Positions 25,006 to 33,998 of a DNA stretch of 64,000 nt are shown piece after piece. This DNA comes from Candidatus Eisenbacteria bacterium (lineage in GTDB: Bacteria > Eisenbacteria > RBG-16-71-46 > JAFGJU01), in contig JAPLKG010000003.1 of the NCBI GenBank assembly GCA_026388185.1, positions 62,001 through 126,000 on the forward strand. The letters run 5' to 3'. Within the stretch, counting starts at the first letter, position 1. The number at the start of each line of letters is the position of its first letter. The notes beneath the pieces were generated by a model. The model saw only the letters and a program-made list of their open reading frames with translations. It searched no databases and had not been told where the DNA came from. A program made the position numbers and the translations under genes.

Positions 25006-27663
25006 TTATCTGAGGACCACCAGTTTGACCGCCCGGGACGTCCGGTCCGTCTCGAGGCGGCAAAGGTATATCCCGCCCGCGACCTGGGAACCGCGCCTGT
25101 CTCGCCCGTCCCAACGCACTTCGTACAAGCCGGCTGGAAGTACCTTGTCCACCAATCGCTTGACGAGACGTCCGCTCACATCACAAATAAAGAGATGTGC
25201 CGGACCCTCGTTTGCCGCAACGGAAAACTTGATGGTCGTGAGCGGATTGAAGGGATTGGGATAGGCGGCGAGGAGACTTGTAGGAACCTCCGGCGGCGAT
25301 TGTTCGGACACGGACGTGAGCTGTGCGTTGGTGAGGGCGACATCGTCGATGTACCAGCCTCTGTACGTCTCGGCGACGTCGGTCCCGAATCTGAATCTCA
25401 CTCTCGCCGGACCCGGGTAGCCGGAGAGGATGAACCGCTCGTATTTCCAGACGCCCGAGATGCCCGAGAAACACGGAGTCCCGGCCGGGAAAGGACTGTA
25501 GCATTCTGGGCACGCCTTCATTGTGTAGGGATAGCCGCCGGACGGAGTGATGATTTGCCACGGCCCTCCGGCCACCGAGATTTCGACCACGCCGCCGTCC
25601 CAGGCGACAGAGGCGTTGTAGTATTCGGCTTCCATCCAGTGCCAAAAGGTGAGCTCGGTGCCTTCGGTGACATAGAACGGAGTGGTGTAGAGCGCGGCGT
25701 CCATCAGATTGGCGTAGTTGTCGAGAACCGTGCTGCCGCACTTCCAGCAGCTTGCATCGCCGGTCGTGTGGTTCTTCTCAGTACTCAGATGCCACTGGTC
25801 TTCATACCCATCCTTAACGGCCGAGTGACCCCAGTCGTAGAAACCCACGGTGTCTCCCACGCCCACGAAGAACCTTCTGGAGACGGAATAGTCGGGCGAG
25901 CCGGAAATATTCATGTCAAGAATGATGCCGTGGGGAATGGGACAGGTTGACGAGAGAGAAAGCTCGAACGGTACCTCGGGAGATCTGATTTCATTCGCAG
26001 GAATCGCTCCGTACGCGCTTGTGTCCGAGATCAGAGTCACAAAAACATCAGACGTATGAAGTCCGGCTCGCACATCTTCCGCGTCGATACCGTAGTTGTT
26101 GAGTTCGACAGAGAGGTCTATCGTCTCGCCCGGATCGAGTATTCCGTCGCCGTTTCCCGAGCCGAGTGCGAGAGTATCATGCACCGCTTTGCCGCTGATC
26201 TTGATTGCGGGCAACGTCTCTACCGTCACCCCCATCTGAACCACACCGCCGGCGAGAGTGATGCCGTCCATGGCAACCTGCGTGTCGTTGTCGGAATAGT
26301 CCCTGCTGTTCGGAGTAGAAGAATAGTCGAAGACATGGTTGGGGTTATTCGCCCCGCCGGAGCCCGGGAAGGGATCCCCCGTGTCGCCGGAATTCGTGTT
26401 GTTTTCGAGATCGCACTCGCCGTCAGCCTGTTCGACGGCCACGATGCAGTGCAGGACACACGCTCCGCAGCATTGGCTGTTATTGCCGAGGGCTTCTTCG
26501 TCCACGTGATAGACGACGAGTCCGGAACCCAAAAGGTAGGAGTCGAAGAGAGTCTGCTGCCGGTTCTCGACCATGAAATACTCCCTCGAGTAGACGCCGT
26601 TCGTCCAGACGACGTAGGAGGTCGGCGACGTCTCGGCGTTCGGAAGAGAGACCGCCGCCACGTTCGTCGTGCACACCTGTGGCGTCACAAAACCCAGCTT
26701 GCTCTTCGACCACGCGTCAAAGTGTGTGGGCGTAAGCCCGCCGTTTCCCCACGAACCACCGGCCATGACGGACCAGTATCCTAACCCTCGTGCGTCGTAG
26801 CCGCTGTCGTAGAGGTCCGGCAGACCGAGCACGTGGCCGAACTCGTGACTAAACACTCCTATCTTGCCGTTGTCGGGCTCCATCGAGTAGGTGGAAACCT
26901 TCACCCCATCCACCGTGATCGGGCTCTTGGTGGACCACTGGTGCGAATGGATGTGGTTGGGATTGAGAGTTTCTTCGTATCCCTTCCCGGCGTGTACGAC
27001 AAAAACTGCGTCCACGTAGCCGTCGTCGTCGCCGGAATTCGGGACGCCGTCGGGCCCGTCGTTGTCAAACTGGGAGAAATCCACGTAAGCGTCTGCGGCC
27101 AGCACGGCGTCTTCCGCGAGCTTCCGCGCGTTATTGGGATACGCTCCGAGTAATCCGCGCTGCCCGTCAACGTAGTAGGCGTAAGTCTGTGGCATCCGAA
27201 GCCATTGCGTGACCGCCCCTCCGACGGCAAACTGCCCGTAGGAGTTCTCGATGTAGTAGTCTCTCATGCTGCGCGTGGGATAACTGTCTTCACTAAAGAG
27301 CATCTCGCTGTAGTGTGACGGGGGGTAGGTGGCGGTACTGGCCGTGTTATCTGAGAAATCAACCAGTATTACGATCGCGTTTCTTTCCACCGTCAGCGTG
27401 GCCGAAGTGCCCAGGAGTCGCTCGGGCGACGGAGACGCCTGGATAAGAGGTCGGACTGCGGGCGGGTGGTTCACGCCTCTGTCATAGGCTTCCCTCGCAA
27501 TTCGGCCTTCTTCCTCAAGCCGTCCCTCGGCCTTGAGTCTATCCACGAGGTCGGGTCTTAAGGGCATCGACAAGCATGAAGGGGCGAAAAACGCAGAAAG
27601 CGGGACGCACAGAAACGAGGTATACAAACAGAAGATGGACAGGATGAGTTTCCGCCGGCTCAT
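25006..27663 (-). CDS. Secreted M6-family metalloprotease with FlgD-like C-terminal module
   Basis: 885 aa from MSRRKLILSIFCLYTSFLCV; GGAGGAG precedes that ATG, and the promoter lies inside the longer open frame, so the upstream extension is rejected. A signal peptide is followed by a propeptide-like part, then the zinc site FSHEFGHVLGLPDLYD (His273, Glu274, His277, Asp283), as in immune-inhibitor-A proteases. The middle has CARDB-like and jelly-roll beta domains. The C-terminal 90 residues (AYPNPFNPLTTIKF, VRWDGRDRRGSQVAGGIYLC) form the FlgD-like Ig module used as a sorting or anchoring domain in FCB bacteria. It probably degrades external protein. Confidence 0.9.
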   Translation of the reverse strand: MSRRKLILSIFCLYTSFLCVPLSAFFAPSCLSMPLRPDLVDRLKAEGRLEEEGRIAREAYDRGVNHPPAVRPLIQASPSPERLLGTSATLTVERNAIVILVDFSDNTASTATYPPSHYSEMLFSEDSYPTRSMRDYYIENSYGQFAVGGAVTQWLRMPQTYAYYVDGQRGLLGAYPNNARKLAEDAVLAADAYVDFSQFDNDGPDGVPNSGDDDGYVDAVFVVHAGKGYEETLNPNHIHSHQWSTKSPITVDGVKVSTYSMEPDNGKIGVFSHEFGHVLGLPDLYDSGYDARGLGYWSVMAGGSWGNGGLTPTHFDAWSKSKLGFVTPQVCTTNVAAVSLPNAETSPTSYVVWTNGVYSREYFMVENRQQTLFDSYLLGSGLVVYHVDEEALGNNSQCCGACVLHCIVAVEQADGECDLENNTNSGDTGDPFPGSGGANNPNHVFDYSSTPNSRDYSDNDTQVAMDGITLAGGVVQMGVTVETLPAIKISGKAVHDTLALGSGNGDGILDPGETIDLSVELNNYGIDAEDVRAGLHTSDVFVTLISDTSAYGAIPANEIRSPEVPFELSLSSTCPIPHGIILDMNISGSPDYSVSRRFFVGVGDTVGFYDWGHSAVKDGYEDQWHLSTEKNHTTGDASCWKCGSTVLDNYANLMDAALYTTPFYVTEGTELTFWHWMEAEYYNASVAWDGGVVEISVAGGPWQIITPSGGYPYTMKACPECYSPFPAGTPCFSGISGVWKYERFILSGYPGPARVRFRFGTDVAETYRGWYIDDVALTNAQLTSVSEQSPPEVPTSLLAAYPNPFNPLTTIKFSVAANEGPAHLFICDVSGRLVKRLVDKVLPAGLYEVRWDGRDRRGSQVAGGIYLCRLETDRTSRAVKLVVLR

Positions 27664-28013
27664 CACTCCTCCGTCCGAGGACGAACGCACGGTTGGTGGC
27701 TTCCAGTCTGGTGGCACAATACCGAATAAACAATCAGCACGCTCGCAGAGACAGCCGCGGCAACAGTTACCGCGACGCTCATCCTTGCTATCATACCGCA
27801 AGTTGCGGCCTCTGTCAACCGAAAGAAACGGCGTAACCTATCGGTCGAAGTGACTAAGAGTGCTTTTGGGGCTGGCTTCCTGCCACCCTCATAACATCTG
27901 TCTGGACATGGGCGGGACTCTTGAAGTACATTCAGCAAGGACATGGCTGGTTTGTGGTCCGGTATGGGAAGTGTGCTTTATCAGGAAGAGCGACATCGAA
28001 CTAGCGAGAAACG
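27664..28013. other. Divergent intergenic region
   Basis: 350 bases between the minus-strand protease and the plus-strand deacetylase. It holds the protease promoter near 27790-27818. No second gene or plus-strand promoter was convincing. Confidence 0.5.
27790..27818 (-). promoter_or_regulatory. Sigma70-like promoter for the M6 protease gene
   Basis: On the minus strand TTGACA (27818-27813), a 17-base spacer and TATGAT (27795-27790). Transcription would start near 27783, about 120 bases before the chosen ATG at 27663. Confidence 0.72.
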
Positions 28014-29021
28014 GTGAGCAAGATAAAAGGCTTCATTAGAAGCTCTTTGTTGAAGATTGACTTCAGTGGATTGGTCCAACGAGTCAGAGGCCCCGGCATC
28101 GTCATTCTCAGGTATCATTCCGTTAGAACCGATCCCGAGGCCTGTCGAAACACCATCGGCCTGGGCATCATTCATCCTGCCCACGTGTTTGAGCAACAAA
28201 TGCAGTTTCTATCGCGGAACTACGAGATCTTGAACATGGAGGATGTGTTCCGCTTCGTTACGGGCGACAGGTCCGTAGACAGGAAATCCGTTGTCGTGTC
28301 GTTTGACGACGGCTTTGACGATAACCATAACGTGGCGGCTGCAATCATGGCGAAACACGGAATCAGGGGGACATTCTACGTGACGGTCGATAATGTCGAC
28401 CGCAGAAAGCCGCTCTGGTTCGTCAGGCTTCGCACGGCATTCTACGGAACCGCTTCTCCAGCGTGGACGTGCTTCACTACCCGAAAGGAGTTCCCTCTCG
28501 ACAATGAAGCCGACAGGAACAGGGCCTTTGTTCATGCCTGCCGCCTCTGCGCCCCTCTTTCGGGATCGGAAAAAGAGGCCTTTCTGGTGAGAGTGGAGGG
28601 AGACATCGGAACAACGAACCGACAAGACGAATGCTTCATGCTCGAATGGGATCACGTACGCTCCTTATCCTCGGCGGGTCACACAATCGGATCTCACACA
28701 ATGACCCATCCGAATATGGCATACGTCGAAAACGCGGATACGCTGAAGTTTGAGCTTCAGTCTTCAAAGAATCGACTTGAGGCCATACTTCAGAAACCGG
28801 TTCAGGATTTTTCTTATCCGTCGCCAATCTTGGAGCCCCATTGGAACGAGAGAACAGCAAAAGCCGTCCGAGAGGCCGGCTACAAGACGGCAGTCACATG
28901 CGTTCCGGGGGTGGTTCGGGAAGGAAGCGATCCCTTGTGTTTGAGAAGAATATCGGTGCCTTTCGACTTGAGCGAATTCGCATGGAAGATAGAGGGCAGT
29001 CTTGCTGGATTCAGGATCTGA
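28014..29021 (+). CDS. Polysaccharide deacetylase (CE4/NodB)
   Basis: 335 aa, GTG start. ILRYHSVRTDP, VVVSFDDGFDD (residues about 93-103) and GSHTMTHPNM give the motif-1 Asp pair and the metal His pair of CE4 enzymes. YKTAVTCVPGVVREGSDPLC is the usual C-terminal part. No signal peptide is seen, so it may act on a cytoplasmic lipid-linked sugar or be a PssD-like factor. It opens a plus-strand block with the GNAT gene 12 bases later. Confidence 0.85.
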   Translation: MSKIKGFIRSSLLKIDFSGLVQRVRGPGIVILRYHSVRTDPEACRNTIGLGIIHPAHVFEQQMQFLSRNYEILNMEDVFRFVTGDRSVDRKSVVVSFDDGFDDNHNVAAAIMAKHGIRGTFYVTVDNVDRRKPLWFVRLRTAFYGTASPAWTCFTTRKEFPLDNEADRNRAFVHACRLCAPLSGSEKEAFLVRVEGDIGTTNRQDECFMLEWDHVRSLSSAGHTIGSHTMTHPNMAYVENADTLKFELQSSKNRLEAILQKPVQDFSYPSPILEPHWNERTAKAVREAGYKTAVTCVPGVVREGSDPLCLRRISVPFDLSEFAWKIEGSLAGFRI

Positions 29022-29033
29022 CATACGGAAACC

Positions 29034-30074
29034 ATGAATAACGACTATAGGCTCGAATACTATTCAACAGATTCAGACGTATCCCTCCGGGAGTTTTGGC
29101 AACGCTCGTGGATGCCCCCACCCGTCGAGAAAAGTGCAACTTGGTTCCCTTGGATCGTGCGCGAGAATCCTAACACACCTGAGGGTTATGCCCCGCTATT
29201 GCTGGCGAAACAAGGGGAGAGGACCGTGGGCCAACTTGTACTGATGCCTACCCTGCTATTCCATCGGGGTAGGACTTACAGCGCCTGCTGGGGGAGAGAT
29301 ATGTATGTCGAAAAGGAGCACCGGCGAAACAAGATCGCCAGTCGTCTTTACGACAGGTGGGTTGACGACTTTGAGGTCGCCCTGGCCTCCGGACAATCGC
29401 CGGAGGCGCGAGAGCTCCAGAACAAGTACGGCTGGACCGTTATCAGTCTAATCCATCAGTATGAGAAGCTCTTTTTCAGGCCTCGGTATCTGGCCGATTC
29501 CCTGAAGAACGGAATATATATCGCCGGGAAACGGCTTCTCGCAATGATGTTCTCGGAGGCCTATCGCCTCAGACCATCTGCGACTCCTGACGTAGAGGTT
29601 AAGGTCGGACGAACGTTCGACCCTCGCGTTGACCAACTTTGGTCGGCATGCAGGGAGCAATATTCCAACATCTGCATGAGAGATCATGCAACGTTGCGTT
29701 GGCGCTTTGAGAGGCATCCGTACGCGAACTACTTCGTGTTCGAGGCGTTCGATAAACGCGGCACGTACGGAGGGTATTGCGTAGGAAGGATCGAGGACGA
29801 CACTGCCTTCCTGATCGATTTCCTGACGGAAAGGGAGGGAATGGGCCGCCAAATGCGGAGGGCTTTGATTCACGCCGCGGAATCACATTTCAGGAGCCTT
29901 GGAGTCGTACGCGTGGTTTGCCGTTGCCTCTCCCCGGACTTCGAAGCCAGTCTACGTGAGGCGGGGTACCTGCCGACGCTGTACACCGGTGCCATGGCGA
30001 TAAAGAGTCGGCTTGAAAACTTCCCAAGAGATGAATGGTACGTGACCGCGGCGGACTCGGATCTCGATCGTTAG
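29034..30074 (+). CDS. GNAT-family acetyltransferase
   Basis: 346 aa. The donor-binding loop is visible as MYVEKEHRRNKIASRLYDRW (residues about 84-103, with R-R-N-K in the Q/R-x-x-G/A position). A second GNAT-like stretch, FLIDFLTEREGMGRQMRRAL, lies in the C-terminal half, so this may be a two-lobe GNAT. It is encoded between a deacetylase and a CapK-like ligase. The likely role is amino-sugar acylation in the exopolysaccharide pathway. Confidence 0.78.
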   Translation: MNNDYRLEYYSTDSDVSLREFWQRSWMPPPVEKSATWFPWIVRENPNTPEGYAPLLLAKQGERTVGQLVLMPTLLFHRGRTYSACWGRDMYVEKEHRRNKIASRLYDRWVDDFEVALASGQSPEARELQNKYGWTVISLIHQYEKLFFRPRYLADSLKNGIYIAGKRLLAMMFSEAYRLRPSATPDVEVKVGRTFDPRVDQLWSACREQYSNICMRDHATLRWRFERHPYANYFVFEAFDKRGTYGGYCVGRIEDDTAFLIDFLTEREGMGRQMRRALIHAAESHFRSLGVVRVVCRCLSPDFEASLREAGYLPTLYTGAMAIKSRLENFPRDEWYVTAADSDLDR

Positions 30075-30117
30075 CGGGCCGGGCAGAGCGCGGGAATCCA
30101 GTAGGATGTTTCTGACA

Positions 30118-31512
30118 ATGCAAACCGAGAAATTTGAGGCAGACTTCTTCTCAATAATCGTAAGGAACGTTGTTGCTCCCTTGTGGGCGATGAAGGAACG
30201 CACCCCCTATCTCAAACACCTTAAGTATCTGGAAGAATCGCAGTTCCGTCCCCTGAATGAAGTAAGAGAGGATCAATGGAGAAGGTTCAAGAGGCTTCTC
30301 AGGCATGCGTACGACAACACAGAGTACTACTTTGAAAAGATGGAGAGCGTGGGCGCTACTCCGGATGACATCAGATCGTGGGACGACCTGCACAGGCTGC
30401 CTTTTCTCACAAAAGACAATATTAGGGCAGACAAGAACAGAATGGTCGCGAAGAACATCTCCAGAAGTAAGCTCGTATCGAAAAAGACCTCGGGTTCCAC
30501 CGGTGTTTCTCTTGAGCTTTTTTGGGACGAAGACAGCCGCCAGTGGAAGAGGGCATGTACCATACGACACGATAGGTGGACGGGTTGGAACCTGGGGGAA
30601 AAGGTCGGAGCGATCTGGGGAAATCCAGGCCACCTGAGAAGCTGGCGCGGACGCCTGAGAAACCTTCTCCTGGAGAGGTATTCCTACCTGGACACCCTGG
30701 AAATGGATGAAGAGGACATAGCGGATTTCTGCCACCGGATAAAGAAAGGCAGGCCCACTCTCCTCTTCGGGCACGCTCATTCGCTGTATCTGGTCGCCAG
30801 ATTCCTCAATTCGAAAGGCCCGGCAGACATCAGACCCAAGGGAGTGATTAGTACTGCCATGGTCCTTCACGATCACGAACGCAGGGAAATAGAAAAAGCT
30901 TTCGGTTGCAGCGTGACCAACCGATACGGGTGTGAAGAGGTCAGCCTCATAGCTTCCGAATGTGAACAACACGATGGACTCCACACAAATGTGGACACAC
31001 TGATTGTGGAGATCGTCCAACAGGGCAAAGCCGTTCTTCCCGGTCAGCCTGGCGTCATAGTAGTCACGGACCTGACGAACTACGGCATGCCGTTCATAAG
31101 ATATGCAATCGGTGACGTGGGTGTCGCTTCGGACAGGGCGTGCAGGTGCGGGCGCACACTTCCGCTCATGGAATCCCTCCAGGGGCGCGTCGCCGACTAC
31201 GTCACCACGCCGGAGGGGAAATTTGTGTCCGGCATATCGCTCACGGAGAACTTCGCGATGTTGCTCAGTGGGATAAAGCAGTTTCAGATCGTGCAGGAGC
31301 GGATAGATCATCTGGTCCTGAGGATCGTCAGGGCCCAGGATTTCACCGAGGTCACCGAACACGAGATCGCGCGCCTGGTGAAAGAGCGTTTCGGCGAGAA
31401 GATGGGGTACTCCATCCAGTACGTCGAGAGCATTCCCTCGGAGAGATCGGGCAAATATCGTTTCTGCATCTCGAAGATAGAGAATCCCTTTTTCACGGTC
31501 GGTGGTGCCTGA
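30118..31512 (+). CDS. CapK/PaaK-like AMP-dependent ligase
   Basis: About 464 aa; ATG 30118 is preferred over 30106 for its TAGGA-type site. KKTSGSTGVSLELFWDEDS is the ATP-binding P-loop of PaaK-like adenylating enzymes. RYGCEEVSLIASECEQHDGL is the adenine/acyl motif, and YGMPFIRYAIGDVG then CRCGRTLP match the metal-binding C-lobe pattern seen in capsule-associated CapK proteins. They are thought to activate acyl or sugar-linked acids for glycan decoration. The terminal RSGKYRFCISKIENP carries the family's last lysine. Confidence 0.83.
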   Translation: MQTEKFEADFFSIIVRNVVAPLWAMKERTPYLKHLKYLEESQFRPLNEVREDQWRRFKRLLRHAYDNTEYYFEKMESVGATPDDIRSWDDLHRLPFLTKDNIRADKNRMVAKNISRSKLVSKKTSGSTGVSLELFWDEDSRQWKRACTIRHDRWTGWNLGEKVGAIWGNPGHLRSWRGRLRNLLLERYSYLDTLEMDEEDIADFCHRIKKGRPTLLFGHAHSLYLVARFLNSKGPADIRPKGVISTAMVLHDHERREIEKAFGCSVTNRYGCEEVSLIASECEQHDGLHTNVDTLIVEIVQQGKAVLPGQPGVIVVTDLTNYGMPFIRYAIGDVGVASDRACRCGRTLPLMESLQGRVADYVTTPEGKFVSGISLTENFAMLLSGIKQFQIVQERIDHLVLRIVRAQDFTEVTEHEIARLVKERFGEKMGYSIQYVESIPSERSGKYRFCISKIENPFFTVGGA

Positions 31513-31724
31513 GGAGGTCTTTCTTCAAGTTGCAGGTTGCATCGCAGTACTGGATCTCGCATCGGCCGTAACACGATTCCTCGGCAGGAAGGCGTGTAAC
31601 CCCAGGTGGCGTCACGAGAACGCCCAGGGTCATTCTGGCGTGGAATTTGCTAGTAAAACGTGGTAATATAGGCACTAGCCTTCATTGGTGTCGTTTTTTC
31701 AGTGGGGACTCAAGCCAATCCGAA

Positions 31725-33893
31725 ATGAAAACGAAGACGTGTGTTTCTGATCCAAATCGATCCGACGAAACGCTGCGCCGGCTCGCCCAATTGAGAGAAA
31801 CGGTTTCTCGCTGCGATTGCGAGTCCTGCCGCAAGCCACGTCGGACGAGGAAGGCCTTCTTCCGTTCCTCGTTGGTGTTCGCCCTATTGCTTCTGACAAC
31901 GGCAGGCGGAAGTCTGGCCGCGACCGACCCGGTTCCTTCCACCTATTATCAAAATCTTGTCGAGCTCTTTAACCGTAAGTCCATGAGCGTATCGAAACCG
32001 AGTGCACTTCTCGTTGAAAGCAACAACTGGCAAAGCGAGAGGGTCATTTTCCGTGACGTGACGTATGGCACAGAGATGTGGAAACTGACAAACGACCCCG
32101 ACTTCAGCAGACACAATAACGGCATAAACAAGACTCCGTGGAACTGCGACGGATCCCGTATTGCCTTCGTGTCGCCGCGCCGCGCGCCGGGCGAGCTATA
32201 CGACGGAGACCCGGATTGGTACATTATGAACGGTGATGGCAGCGGATTTCGCCGTCTCCTGCCTTACGGGGTTACCAATGCCTCGTACATTCCTCCATAC
32301 ACAAGAATTGCGGCCTGGGACAGGGTGAATGCATCTTTTATATACTTCGGGTACTTTGACGGTCTCTACAAGGTGAATTTGGCATCGGGGGACCTGATGA
32401 CACTCGAAGAGAGCTTTCCAGAGACGACCAGAAGAAAAGAAATAGACACCTATCTCTCGGAAAACAACAGGGTGATGGTGATTGACCGCAACCAATACAT
32501 CCGGGATGGTTCATTTTATCCTAACGTATACATGGTAGACCTCAACAAGGCAAAAGGAGCACCGGGTAGACTTGTCTCCTACAACTTGCACTTCAACCTC
32601 ACGGGTATCACGGGCCACTCCGTTTCAAACGAATGCTGCTACCATGATGACGGCACGACGTTTATGAGAACGGCTGACGATAGCTGGCAACTCACGTACG
32701 AAGCTCCCGAGGGTGGCGAAGCCCTGATGTTCGAGATTCCTTACAGTGGAAATAGAGATAGTATTACAGTCATGATGAGTCGACCTGATCCTGCTCTACC
32801 TTATTACTCTCACCCTGCTTGGGGAATGAACAATGAAGTGGTCTATTATGATTCAGACGGGGACAATGACTATGGTTTAATACTTAGAAATAACAGGACT
32901 AAGACCTTTCTACGACAATTGGTAGCCATGCCTTATGCTGGTGGAGGTCATACCGCTTGGGATGGCTACGATTCAACCTGGGTATTTACAGCCCCTACTA
33001 TTGGATATACTTGGGGAGGTACGATTGTTAAAGCTAGAACTGATATGACATATGCTGCCCCAATTGCAAATACCTATTCATTTATAAATGGGGGTGCTGG
33101 AGATTACTCAGCAAATCCTAGACCTGCCCAGAGTCCTGATGCGACAAAGGCGTTTTTCACGTCAAGCATGCTTCAGACCTCCGACGACAGAGTTGACATG
33201 TATGTTGCCGTGTCGAGACACCCCTACCCTCCTGCGAACGTCAGAGCATTGTCTCTATCGCAGAATCAGGTCACACTGGCCTGGAACCGTCCGCAAGTCG
33301 CCCGAGAGATCAAGGGGTTTCACGTATATCGCTCCGTTGATTCAGACAACAACTTCCTCGAAATCTCCCCGGCCGTGATAACTGATCAGGAATACGTGGA
33401 TAACACTGTTTCTGCCGGACATTCGTACTACTATGCCGTGACTTCTGAGGAAAACTCGGGATTGGAATCCGATTATCTTTCCAATGTGCTGATGGTGACC
33501 GTCTCGAGTGGCTCGGCTACCTGGAACAACTACCGTGCAGAAGGTCTGACTGGATGGGACACCACGCATCCCGGAAAGGCAAACAGTCTGTCTGTCTCGC
33601 AGGTTTCTGCCGGCGTATATCAACTGACTTGGCAGGGTCCCACTGATAAGGACGTCCGTTACTACAACATCTACTATTCGGTGGCAGGAGCCCCGGCATG
33701 CACTCCACAAAGATTGATCGCATCACCTGGCGCCGCGGCGACCAAGTTCGTAGACTGGCAAGCCAATTCCAGTTACTCTCCTTATTACGCTGTGACGGCA
33801 ATGGACAGGGCGGGAAACGAATCGCTCCCGACCTACTTTCCTTCCTCAGGTTCCGACACAACCCCACCGGCCCCGGTCGGGGATCTTCGCTAG
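31725..33893 (+). CDS. Secreted TolB-like propeller protein with Fn3 modules, apparently truncated
   Basis: 722 aa from MKTKTCVSDPNRSDETLRRL, with an open frame back to 31647. A Cys-containing N-terminus precedes a signal-anchor (SSLVFALLLLTTAGG). Residues about 80-500 show WKLTNDPDFSRHNNGINKTP, CDGSRIAFVSPR and YHDDGTTF, which recall oligogalacturonate-lyase/TolB PD40 propellers. Two Fn3 domains follow. The chain stops at TTPPAPVGDLR, where another Fn3 or a FlgD-like module would normally begin, so the C-terminus looks lost. The part at about 32740-33130 has clearly lower GC and different codon use. The exact role is unknown; a glycan-binding or lyase role is possible. Confidence 0.65.
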   Translation: MKTKTCVSDPNRSDETLRRLAQLRETVSRCDCESCRKPRRTRKAFFRSSLVFALLLLTTAGGSLAATDPVPSTYYQNLVELFNRKSMSVSKPSALLVESNNWQSERVIFRDVTYGTEMWKLTNDPDFSRHNNGINKTPWNCDGSRIAFVSPRRAPGELYDGDPDWYIMNGDGSGFRRLLPYGVTNASYIPPYTRIAAWDRVNASFIYFGYFDGLYKVNLASGDLMTLEESFPETTRRKEIDTYLSENNRVMVIDRNQYIRDGSFYPNVYMVDLNKAKGAPGRLVSYNLHFNLTGITGHSVSNECCYHDDGTTFMRTADDSWQLTYEAPEGGEALMFEIPYSGNRDSITVMMSRPDPALPYYSHPAWGMNNEVVYYDSDGDNDYGLILRNNRTKTFLRQLVAMPYAGGGHTAWDGYDSTWVFTAPTIGYTWGGTIVKARTDMTYAAPIANTYSFINGGAGDYSANPRPAQSPDATKAFFTSSMLQTSDDRVDMYVAVSRHPYPPANVRALSLSQNQVTLAWNRPQVAREIKGFHVYRSVDSDNNFLEISPAVITDQEYVDNTVSAGHSYYYAVTSEENSGLESDYLSNVLMVTVSSGSATWNNYRAEGLTGWDTTHPGKANSLSVSQVSAGVYQLTWQGPTDKDVRYYNIYYSVAGAPACTPQRLIASPGAAATKFVDWQANSSYSPYYAVTAMDRAGNESLPTYFPSSGSDTTPPAPVGDLR
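32740..33130. other. Low-GC mosaic patch inside the propeller gene
   Basis: Bases 32821-32940 contain 48 G+C of 120 (40%), while 33241-33300 contain 33 of 60 (55%). Codons such as CCT, GCT, TTA and ACT are favoured only here. The frame is uninterrupted. Edges are approximate. Confidence 0.7.
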
Positions 33894-33998
33894 CGCCTTC
33901 GTACACCCTATTTCGCAAGACTCCAATCTTCACTCAGCGAGCAAACGATTGAGTTGCGTGCCTCCAGCGCACCTGTTAGTCTCCCGAAGAGTTATGAT

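Noticed and set aside
32740-33130. Insertion sequence as the cause of the low-GC patch
   Set aside because: No terminal inverted repeats, target duplication or transposase; the frame continues through it.
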